Assembly (NCBI GenBank): GCA_913020095.1
Contig: CAJWAH010000069.1
Coordinates: forward strand, 1-7,270
Direction of reading: 5' to 3'
Length of the DNA: 7,270 bases
Source: an uncultured Synechococcus sp.
GTDB lineage: Bacteria > Cyanobacteriota > Cyanobacteriia > PCC-6307 > Cyanobiaceae
Shown: one piece after another, positions 1 through 5,898 of the stretch
How positions within the stretch are numbered: the first letter of the stretch is position 1
How the letters are laid out: each line of letters begins with the position of its first letter
The notes under the pieces: generated by a model
Databases searched by the model: none
Told to the model about the DNA's origin: nothing
The model's input: only the letters and a program-made list of their open reading frames with translations
Position numbers and translations under genes: made by a program

Positions 1-974
1 AAGGGCTCAGCCGTGAAGAAGCTCGGCACGCACTCGAGCTGATCCTCGATGAGGAGGCCACACCAGCCCAAATCGGCGCCTTTTTAATCGCCCACCGCAT
101 CCGCCGGCCTGAGCCCCAAGAGCTCACCGGCATGCTTGATGTTTATCGGCAGCGCGGTCCCAAGCTCAACACCACCTCCAAGGCGATCAGCTTTGGCATG
201 CCATTTGATGGCCGCAGCCGCACCGCACCGATCTATCCCCTCACGGCTCTTGTCTTAGCGGCGGCAGGCCTTCCTGTTGTGCTGCAAGGTGCTGGGCGTA
301 TGCCTGTGAAATATGGCGTCAGCAGCGCTGAACTCTTCAGCTCCCTGGGGGTGAGCTGGACTGGCCGCAACTTAGAAACGCTCCAGCAGTGCCTCGATGC
401 CACCAACCTGGCCCTGGTGCATCAACCCGACCACTTTCCAGCTGCTGAAAGCCTGATTCCTTACCGAGAGGATCTCGGCAAACGGCCACCTGTTGCCAGC
501 CTCGAGCTGCTGTGGACCGCCCACCAGGGCGAGCATCTGCTGGTGAGCGGTTTTGTTCACCCCCCAACCGAAGCCAGAGCCTGGGAGGCACTCAAGCTCG
601 CCGATGAGCCCGATGTAATGACTGTGAAGGGCTTGGAGGGCAGCACGGATCTACCGATCAGCAGGGCCTGCGTCACCGCCCGCTGCAGCAACAACCAACA
701 GCAGCGGCAAATCCTGCACCCCCGTGACCATGGCTGTTACGGCCATGACCAACTCTGGGAAGGGCTTGAGGTCTGGAGCGATCAGGCCAGGGCAGCTCTG
801 GGCGGGCAGGGCGAGCTAGCCACCGCCTTGCTCTGGAACGCCGGCACTTATCTGTGGCAGGCGGGCTGTGAAGACAGCCTGGAGCAAGGGCTTGAGCACG
901 CCAGAGAACTGCTGAACTCAGGCCAAGCCCTCAACCACTTGGGCGCCGTGCAGGCTGCCTTGGCTCAGGGCTGA
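1..974 (+). CDS. TrpD-fold protein, anthranilate phosphoribosyltransferase family paralogue (5' end outside window)
   Basis: The reading frame is open from nt 3, so the gene starts before the window; 323 residues are visible, against roughly 340-350 for the family. The first 40 or so residues (LSREEARHALELILDEEATP and on) match the helical Glycos_trans_3N domain. The catalytic-fold domain follows, ending in a TrpD-like C-terminus (ALLWNAGTYLWQAG, then SLEQGLEHARELLNSG). Key TrpD motifs are absent. The PRPP-binding GTGGD loop is replaced by SFGMPFDGRSR (nt 189-221), the KHGNR loop by LQGAGR (about nt 282-299), and the metal-binding Asp-Glu pair by GSTD within KGLEGSTDLP (nt 627-656). This resembles the TrpD2/YbiB-type paralogues more than true TrpD, so tryptophan synthesis is unlikely. 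YbiB of E. coli has been linked to nucleic-acid binding; carrying that over to this protein is inference. The 3' end overlaps the convergent small gene by 10 nt. Family membership is secure, function is not. Confidence 0.85.
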   Translation, partial: GLSREEARHALELILDEEATPAQIGAFLIAHRIRRPEPQELTGMLDVYRQRGPKLNTTSKAISFGMPFDGRSRTAPIYPLTALVLAAAGLPVVLQGAGRMPVKYGVSSAELFSSLGVSWTGRNLETLQQCLDATNLALVHQPDHFPAAESLIPYREDLGKRPPVASLELLWTAHQGEHLLVSGFVHPPTEARAWEALKLADEPDVMTVKGLEGSTDLPISRACVTARCSNNQQQRQILHPRDHGCYGHDQLWEGLEVWSDQARAALGGQGELATALLWNAGTYLWQAGCEDSLEQGLEHARELLNSGQALNHLGAVQAALAQG

Positions 975-978
975 GCCA
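961..978. terminator. hairpin across both stop codons of the convergent pair
   Basis: A perfect inverted repeat, TGGCTCA / TGAGCCA with a GGGC loop, gives a 7-bp stem. It contains the stop of the TrpD-like gene (TGA, nt 972-974) in one arm and the stop of the small membrane gene (TCA on +, nt 965-967) in the other. It could end or protect both transcripts. Neither strand has a T-tract after it, so it is not a canonical intrinsic terminator and its role is inferred. Confidence 0.35.
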
Positions 979-1168
979 GCGGCTGCCACAAGCTGGCGGC
1001 ATGGGCGGTCACCGGAGCCACCACCTGGGATGGCGAAACAGCCACTGGATCAGCCGTTCTCAGCAGTTGAACCGCCAAAGAACCCACGACAAAGGCTCCA
1101 AGAAAGCCAGCGGCGATGGTGATGGGATGACGGCCTGAACCGACCGACGCTGCACTTTGTACTGCCAT
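965..1168 (-). CDS. small single-pass membrane protein of unknown function (67 aa)
   Basis: I do not recognise this protein. The ATG at nt 1168 gives 67 residues; an in-frame TTG at 1177 would add three, but ATG is preferred. Residues about 16-36 (ITIAAGFLGAFVVGSLAVQLL) form one hydrophobic, glycine- and alanine-rich segment that could span the membrane, with GxxxG-like spacing. The N-terminus is short and polar with Arg13-His14, and Arg37 follows the helix. The tail is rich in Pro, Ala and Val with no cysteines. No clear Shine-Dalgarno sequence precedes the start, as for the other genes here. It ends convergently inside the last codons of the TrpD-like gene. Support comes from a plausible membrane-protein composition and from filling an otherwise empty stretch. 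Conservation was not tested, so it could be a chance ORF. Confidence 0.5.
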   Translation of the reverse strand: MAVQSAASVGSGRHPITIAAGFLGAFVVGSLAVQLLRTADPVAVSPSQVVAPVTAHAASLWQPLAQP

Positions 1169-1408
1169 CAAAATCAAATCTTGATGGCTTCACTATGAAA
1201 CCGTTCTTCAGTTCACCCAAGAGTCGGTATAAATCGACACAAAAGCAGGCTCTGCCTGAACCATGCGTTGATCAACAGCAAACCAACCGTGGGAAGCTCC
1301 AAGAAGTAGACCCATGGCGATTGCCAGACGCATGATTAATGCTTCAAACAGAAGCTAAAACTGTCAGGAAACGGAGCATCAATAAGCCACAACCGACACC
1401 AAATTGCG
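1169..1408. other. spacer between the small membrane gene and narM
   Basis: This 240-nt divergent spacer must hold the promoters for the small - strand gene and for narM. Visible elements are a TATAAA box on + (nt 1228-1233), a GTA-N8-CAC sequence one base away from the NtcA consensus (nt 1227-1240), and a short CAGGC-TCT-GCCTG hairpin (nt 1246-1258). A 14-codon ORF (ATG at 1314, stop ending at 1358) precedes narM. No convincing -35/-10 pair could be assigned for either gene. Confidence 0.3.
1195..1335 (+). CDS. possible 46-aa hypothetical ORF
   Basis: The ATG at 1195 opens 46 codons up to TGA at 1333-1335. The product starts MKPFFSSPKSRYKS and ends EVDPWRLPDA. It is polar and basic in its first half, with no membrane segment and a single cysteine. 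No ribosome-binding site is visible and no family is recognised. It occupies most of the spacer between two divergent genes, where promoters should lie, so chance is the more likely explanation. Confidence 0.15.
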   Translation: MKPFFSSPKSRYKSTQKQALPEPCVDQQQTNRGKLQEVDPWRLPDA

Positions 1409-1864
1409 ATGAATCAAGCCAGCCACTGTTTTGCCTTTGAGCACGATTTCATCGGTAGCTGGCGCTGCATCCCTCTCTGTGTTCGCCGCAAACTCGATCT
1501 CATCGGCCTCAAGCTGAAGTTGAACCACTGGTTGGCCCTGAGTCAGGAGCAACGCCAACAACTTGTGGATTGGCCTGATGAGCGCCAGCAGCTCAATGCA
1601 CTGCGTGATCACCTGCGTGATTGCACCAGCTCGATGACTGATGGGATGGCCAAAGACCTGCCTCCAGCTTGCGGTGAGCCGTGGCAACAGCCCAACCGCA
1701 TTCCTGCTGAGTTGATTGATGCGGCTCAACAGCAGGGCGTTGAGCTCGATGCCAACGCCTGGTCAAAGCTCGATGAACTGGAGCGCTTTGCCCTCTGCAA
1801 GCTGGCCCGACCAGGCCACGATCACCACAACCTGCCGGCCGCCTTCAGCGAAGTGCTGGGCTAA
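1409..1864 (+). CDS. narM: NarM, nitrate-reductase-associated protein
   Basis: The product is 151 residues, the usual size for the nitrate-reductase-associated family (Nitr_red_assoc). The N-terminal block is characteristic: FAFEHDFIGSWRCIPLCVRR, then KLDLIGLKLKLNHW (about residues 8-42), followed by the conserved EQRQQLVDWP. In Synechococcus elongatus PCC 7942, narM is required for nitrate reductase activity, probably in maturing or assembling NarB rather than in making Moco; that role is carried over here by homology. The protein is soluble, with no signal peptide or membrane segment. The ATG at 1409 sits just before the conserved block and lacks a Shine-Dalgarno sequence. It converges with narB and overlaps its 3' end by 20 nt, which supports the assignment. 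Nothing in it looks broken. Confidence 0.92.
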   Translation: MNQASHCFAFEHDFIGSWRCIPLCVRRKLDLIGLKLKLNHWLALSQEQRQQLVDWPDERQQLNALRDHLRDCTSSMTDGMAKDLPPACGEPWQQPNRIPAELIDAAQQQGVELDANAWSKLDELERFALCKLARPGHDHHNLPAAFSEVLG

Positions 1865-4064
1865 GCAAGCGCCGCAACGACTCGAGCCGATTGCCCGTCT
1901 GCTCCTGCGGACGAATCACCGACACCGCCGGAGCCACCACCACGGCTGTGGCCTTGAGCTCTGGCTGCTTGGAAATCGGACAGGCCTCACCGTGCATCAA
2001 GGCATTGGCTTCACAGGCATGCTCCTGGGTGAATCCCCAGTGCATCGGCAAAAACACCGAACCCGGGCGAATGCGGTCGGTGATGGTGATGCGAGCTGTG
2101 AGCGTGCCGCGGCGCGAGGTGATCGCCGCAATGCCATCGGCCTCGAGGGAAAAACGCTTGGCATCGTCGGGATGCACCTCAAGGCGCGGTTCGGCATGCA
2201 TCGACTGAATGCGCTCAACCTTGGCCGTTCGCGTCATGGTGTGCCAATGGCCCAAATAGCGGCCCACCGTGAGCACCAAGGGATAAGCCTCACAGGGTGG
2301 TTCGGCCAAGCCCAATGGCTGCTCAGCCATGAAGCGGGCCCGCCGCGACGGCGTGGCAAAGCGGTGATCGCTGTACAGCCGCTTGGATTCTGTGGTGGGT
2401 TCACTGCCACTGGGAAACGGCCACTGCTGGGGACCGTGCTCCGCCAGCAACGCATGGCTGAGGCCAGAGACATCGCATAAACGGCCAGCGCTCAGAGCCG
2501 CAAATTCGGCATACACCTCAGCTGCGGAGTCGTAGCTGAACTGCTGCTCAAAGCCGAGCCGGCGTCCGAGTTCTGCGAACACCTGCCAATCGGCGCGGCT
2601 CTCGCCATGGGGTTGGCGGAAGGCCGGGCAATAGGTGATGCGCCGCTCGGAATTGGTCATCGCTCCGGCTTTCTCGCTCCATTGCGCCGCTGGCAAAAGC
2701 AAGTGGGCGTAGTGGGAGGTTTCGGTATCGGCGTAGGCATCACTGACCACCACCAAAGGGCAGTTGCGCAGCGCTGCCTTGAGCCGGTCCAACTCGGGCA
2801 TGCTCACCAAAGGGTTGGTGGCCGCTACCCACCAAAGATCGAGCTCACCGCGCTCCATCGCCTCCACCTGCTCACCAGCAGCCAAACCAGGTTGAGCCGC
2901 AATCGATCCAGGCTGAAAACCCCAGGCCCGCTCAACCTCAGCGCGGTGGTCGGCATTGCCCACCAGCCGATAACCGGGCAGCAGATGGGCCAAGCCGCCG
3001 GCTTCGCGGCCACCCATGGCGTTGGGTTGGCCGGTCAAGGAAAACGGTCCAGCTCCGGCATGGCCGATCTGACCGGTGAGCAGATGCAGGTTGATCAAAC
3101 CGCCAACGACTGCCGTGCCCTCACGGCGCTGGTTGACGCCCATCGACCACAAACTCAGAACCGCTGGTTTGCGGCACCACAACCGGGCCACCGCCCTGAG
3201 TTGCTTTTCAGTGATGCCGCAGGCCTCAGCCACCCGCCGCGGGGTCCAGGACTCCACCGCCTGAGAGAACGCTGCAAAGCCCTCGGTGGCCTCATCAATG
3301 AAGTCGGCATTGAAGCCAGCATCTTTGAGGATCAAGCGCGCCAATCCGTGCAGCAGCATCAGGTCTGTCCCTGGTGCAATCGCCAAGTGATGGTCAGCGA
3401 TCTTGGCTGTTTCCGTCGCCCTTGGATCCACCACCACAATCGTGAGGCCCTTGGGATCTTTCTTTTTGCGCTTCAACAAACGCTGAAACAACACTGGATG
3501 GCATTCCGCGGTGTTGGTGCCAATCAGAAAGGCCACCGAACAGTGATCGAGATCCTCGTAACAGCACGGCGGGCCATCAGAACCAAGGCTGCGGGTGTAG
3601 CCAGCCACCGCGGAACTCATGCACAAGCGCGAGTTCGCATCGAAATTGTTGGAACCAATGGCGCCTTTGAAAAGCTTCTGCGCCAGGTAATAGTCCTCGG
3701 TGTGGAACTGGCCGGAGCCATACATCGCAATCGCCCCAGGACCTTTGCTCGCCAGGGTGCTGCGGATACGTCCAGCCAAGAGATCAAAGGCGTTGTCCCA
3801 GGTGATGGGCTCGAACGGGTCCTCCAGTGAGGAGCGATACAGGGGCTGACTGAGTCGTCCACCCGCCAAGGTCTCGCCAACCGTGGCCCCTTTGATGCAG
3901 ACCTGGCCCTGGCTTGAGGGATGGGCACGATCACCACGGGCGGACCACATGGGATGGCCCTCGCCATCACGACGAACGGGCCGGCCCGGTTGCGCGGGAG
4001 GCAGCAATTCCAAACCGCAGCCAACCCCGCAGTAAGGACACTGACTGGTAACCGAATCAGCCAC
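1845..4064 (-). CDS. narB: NarB, assimilatory ferredoxin-nitrate reductase
   Basis: NarB reduces nitrate to nitrite in the cytoplasm, with electrons from ferredoxin. Counting from the chosen start (739 residues), a [4Fe-4S] motif is formed by Cys9, Cys12, Cys16 (CPYCGVGC) and Cys56 (VCIKG), with the conserved Lys58. Cys148 in NSRLCMSS is the expected Mo ligand. The family motif TGQPNAMGGRE lies at 344-354. A molybdopterin-dinucleotide-binding domain covers about 594-715 (LTVGRYLGHWHTMTRT, later SKQPELKATAV). There is no C-terminal [2Fe-2S] or flavin domain, as expected for the cyanobacterial ferredoxin type. The GTG at 4064 is chosen because it lies eight residues before Cys9. The frame stays open to another GTG at 4115, but that start would place a terminator hairpin inside the gene. 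The 3' end overlaps narM. Its position downstream of nrtP suggests read-through transcription or a promoter inside nrtP. Confidence 0.96.
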   Translation of the reverse strand: MADSVTSQCPYCGVGCGLELLPPAQPGRPVRRDGEGHPMWSARGDRAHPSSQGQVCIKGATVGETLAGGRLSQPLYRSSLEDPFEPITWDNAFDLLAGRIRSTLASKGPGAIAMYGSGQFHTEDYYLAQKLFKGAIGSNNFDANSRLCMSSAVAGYTRSLGSDGPPCCYEDLDHCSVAFLIGTNTAECHPVLFQRLLKRKKKDPKGLTIVVVDPRATETAKIADHHLAIAPGTDLMLLHGLARLILKDAGFNADFIDEATEGFAAFSQAVESWTPRRVAEACGITEKQLRAVARLWCRKPAVLSLWSMGVNQRREGTAVVGGLINLHLLTGQIGHAGAGPFSLTGQPNAMGGREAGGLAHLLPGYRLVGNADHRAEVERAWGFQPGSIAAQPGLAAGEQVEAMERGELDLWWVAATNPLVSMPELDRLKAALRNCPLVVVSDAYADTETSHYAHLLLPAAQWSEKAGAMTNSERRITYCPAFRQPHGESRADWQVFAELGRRLGFEQQFSYDSAAEVYAEFAALSAGRLCDVSGLSHALLAEHGPQQWPFPSGSEPTTESKRLYSDHRFATPSRRARFMAEQPLGLAEPPCEAYPLVLTVGRYLGHWHTMTRTAKVERIQSMHAEPRLEVHPDDAKRFSLEADGIAAITSRRGTLTARITITDRIRPGSVFLPMHWGFTQEHACEANALMHGEACPISKQPELKATAVVVAPAVSVIRPQEQTGNRLESLRRLLSPALR

Positions 4065-4077
4065 GGCAAGCGCTTTT

Positions 4078-4112
4078 AAAAAACAAAAAGCCCAGGATCT
4101 TTCGACCCTGGG
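4078..4112 (-). terminator. intrinsic terminator after nrtP, directly before narB
   Basis: On the - strand a 9-bp stem, CCCAGGGTC / GATCCTGGG (one G-U pair), closes a GAAA tetraloop and is followed by CTTTTTGTTTTTT. This is a canonical Rho-independent terminator, starting 17 nt after the nrtP stop codon. The T-tract ends 13 nt before the preferred narB start (GTG, 4064). The + strand has no T-tract, so it works only in the nrtP-to-narB direction. It may end most nrtP transcripts and let a fraction through to narB. Confidence 0.88.
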
Positions 4113-4129
4113 CACGAACTAGCAACTGC

Positions 4130-5689
4130 TTAGGAAGCAGGCTGAACTTGAGCAGCCTCACCTTCATGCAGTTCCGCAAAGGAACCCTTGGGCTCTTTGA
4201 GGAAGAAGAAGCAGAAGAAGGCCACAACCAGACCAGCCACACCGAGCACCTGGAAGAAGGCACTGTTGGAGGAAGCAATGATCTCAGGTGTGGGCTCAGC
4301 GCCACCACCCATCCACATGGGCAGCAAGCTGAAGATCGTGAGGTAAGTCACCGCGCCGACGTTGCCGTAGGCGCCGACCAAACCAGCCACCTGGCCAGTA
4401 ACGCGACGCTTCACCAGAGGCACCAAAGCAAAGGTGGCTCCTTCACCGGCCTGAACAAAGAAGGAGGCCAGCATCGTGATCAACACAGCAACAGCAATGC
4501 CGGTGGAACCGGTGAAGGTGCCGGGCTTGATCATGCTCATGATCAGATAACCAACACCTAAGCCGAAGGTGAGGAAGCCCATGGTGTTTTTACGGGAACC
4601 CAGGCGATCGGAGATCAAGCCACCTGCAGGGCGGGCCACCAGATTCACAAAAGCAAAGCAAGAGGCCAGGATTCCAGCGGTGGCCTTGGGCAGGTCAAAG
4701 GTGGTTTCAAAGAAGGTGGGCAGCATCGAGACCACCGCCAGTTCAGAACCAAAGTTGACGATGTAGGTGAGCTCAAGGATCGCCACCTGTTTGAACTCGT
4801 AGCGATCTTCCTTGGGATATTCCTTGGTGCCCATGATCAGCTCACGGTTGGTGCGAACGATCCCCCAGGTCTGGAAGGCAAACCACACCAAAACTGCCAA
4901 GAGAGCCAATGGATAGGTGGAAGCATTGAGGAATCCAACCTTCTGAAGGCGCCAGCAGAGAACACAAAGAATGGCCGCGAAAGGCACATTCATGCCAAGC
5001 AAACCCCAGAAATCACGCATGGAGGTGACTTCAAGACCAGCTGTTTTTTCGGGACGCTGATACACCTTTCCAGGCGGAGTATCTTCGACGTTGCAGTAAT
5101 AAATAACGCCATAAACAGCCGAGATGATGCCGGTTAGGGCAATGGCACCGCGCCAGTTCAAGACCGCACCGGTGGGCAGCTCAAAACCACCTGAGAAGGA
5201 CAGCCAACCGGCCACACCAACCAGAGCCAAGGCAGAGAACGCGGAGCCAAAGTTGCCCCAACCGCCATAGATGCCCTCAGCCAAACCGATTTCTTTGGGC
5301 GGGAACCATTCGGCCACCATGCGGATGCCGATCACAAAGCCAGCACCAACGATGGAAAGCAGCAGGCGAGACACCACCAACTGGTTGAAATCTTGCGCGG
5401 ACGCAAACATCAAACAAGGGATGACCGAAAACACCAGCAAGGTGGAGTAGGTCAGCCGTGGACCGAATTTGTCGAGAAGCATCCCGATCAGCACACGCGC
5501 CGGGATAGTGAGCGCAACGTTGCAGATCGCCACGGTGCGGATTTGGCCAACAGTCAAACCCAGGTCAGCCTTCACCGTGGTGGCGAGGGGAGCCAGGTTG
5601 AACCAAACAACAAATGTGAGAAAAAAGGCGAACCAGGTGAGATGCAGCGTGCGATATCTCCCCTGGAACGACCAAAGGTCGCCAAGCAT
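4130..5689 (-). CDS. nrtP: NrtP (NapA), nitrate/nitrite permease of the NNP family (MFS)
   Basis: This 519-residue inner-membrane protein takes up nitrate, and in cyanobacteria usually nitrite too. It is rich in hydrophobic segments consistent with a 12-helix MFS transporter. Both NNP signatures are present: GGWGNFG at 142-148 and GAYGNVG at 439-445. The MFS loop motif G-MLLDKFGPR lies at 69-78 with a second copy, ISDRLGSRK, at 359-367. Arg65 (IPARVLIG) and Arg353 (VARPAGG) are at the positions of the two substrate-binding arginines known in NarK/NrtA. The conserved GIRMVAEWFPP comes before the first signature. The start is ATG 5689; a TTG at 5698 would add three residues. Upstream is an NtcA site spaced for activation, and downstream is a strong terminator followed by narB. 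The gene is intact and the assignment firm; napA is a synonym used in some cyanobacteria. Confidence 0.96.
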   Translation of the reverse strand: MLGDLWSFQGRYRTLHLTWFAFFLTFVVWFNLAPLATTVKADLGLTVGQIRTVAICNVALTIPARVLIGMLLDKFGPRLTYSTLLVFSVIPCLMFASAQDFNQLVVSRLLLSIVGAGFVIGIRMVAEWFPPKEIGLAEGIYGGWGNFGSAFSALALVGVAGWLSFSGGFELPTGAVLNWRGAIALTGIISAVYGVIYYCNVEDTPPGKVYQRPEKTAGLEVTSMRDFWGLLGMNVPFAAILCVLCWRLQKVGFLNASTYPLALLAVLVWFAFQTWGIVRTNRELIMGTKEYPKEDRYEFKQVAILELTYIVNFGSELAVVSMLPTFFETTFDLPKATAGILASCFAFVNLVARPAGGLISDRLGSRKNTMGFLTFGLGVGYLIMSMIKPGTFTGSTGIAVAVLITMLASFFVQAGEGATFALVPLVKRRVTGQVAGLVGAYGNVGAVTYLTIFSLLPMWMGGGAEPTPEIIASSNSAFFQVLGVAGLVVAFFCFFFLKEPKGSFAELHEGEAAQVQPAS

Positions 5690-5782
5690 GAGAGTCAAGG
5701 TGGATAAACAGACCCTGAGCTCAAAATGGAATGCTCGGGCAGCGGATTTAGGGCGTTACCAAAACAAGTCGCCCACCCCGTT

Positions 5783-5788
5783 ATTGGA
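5783..5788 (-). promoter_or_regulatory. predicted -10 box of the nrtP promoter
   Basis: On the - strand TCCAAT (4 of 6 matches to TATAAT) lies exactly 22 nt after the NtcA site. This is the spacing of NtcA-activated promoters, where the site is centred near -41.5 and replaces the -35 box. The start of transcription would be near nt 5776, giving an 87-nt leader before ATG 5689. The NtcA consensus -10 is TAN3T, so the C at the second position is a mismatch. Confidence 0.45.
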
Positions 5789-5810
5789 TCAGCTTGGGGG
5801 TCTCTTAAAA

Positions 5811-5824
5811 GTACTTAATGATAC
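5811..5824 (-). promoter_or_regulatory. NtcA-binding site (perfect GTA-N8-TAC)
   Basis: On the - strand this reads GTATCATTAAGTAC, an exact match to the NtcA consensus GTAN8TAC. It lies 122 nt upstream of the nrtP start, in the nrtP-mobA divergent region. NtcA, the cyanobacterial nitrogen regulator, activates nitrate genes when ammonium is scarce. A TAC-like -10 box is correctly spaced only in the nrtP direction. The + strand has no suitable -10 at that distance, so the site most likely serves nrtP. Confidence 0.75.
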
Positions 5825-5898
5825 AAAGTAAACATCAAGCAGTTCATGCCGAACGTTTTCACCAGGACCCGCGAAGTGTTGACCATCAAACTGTTGTA

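Larger units (their letters stand above)
5690..5898. other. nrtP-mobA divergent regulatory region
   Basis: This 209-nt spacer carries the nrtP promoter (NtcA site and -10 box listed separately). For mobA, TTGGGG (nt 5794-5799) and AATGAT (5817-5822), 17 nt apart, form only a weak sigma70-type pair; its -10 would overlap the NtcA site. TTGACC at 5879-5884 is too close to ATG 5899 to be a -35 box for mobA. No additional ORF of note was seen here. Confidence 0.5.

Noticed and set aside
1246..1258. CAGGC-TCT-GCCTG hairpin as a terminator
   Set aside because: The stem is only 5 bp and no T-tract follows on either strand.
1379..1729. - strand ORF of 116 codons
   Set aside because: It is antisense to narM, which has clear family motifs on the + strand.
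1716..2480. + strand ORF of 254 codons
   Set aside because: It overlaps the end of narM in another frame and runs antisense through narB; the product is Arg/His-rich and low in family features.
2607..3830. Long + strand ORF of 407 codons
   Set aside because: It lies wholly antisense to narB, has no recognisable domain and a composition typical of a shadow frame in GC-rich DNA.
4198..4222. GAA/GAAG-rich run on the + strand
   Set aside because: It is the complement of Phe/Leu codons (TTC, CTC) in the last membrane helix of NrtP, not a separate repeat.
5818..5898. Longer mobA N-terminus from ATG 5818
   Set aside because: The codon falls inside the NtcA site, and the extra 27 residues are polar and lie before a motif normally near the N-terminus.
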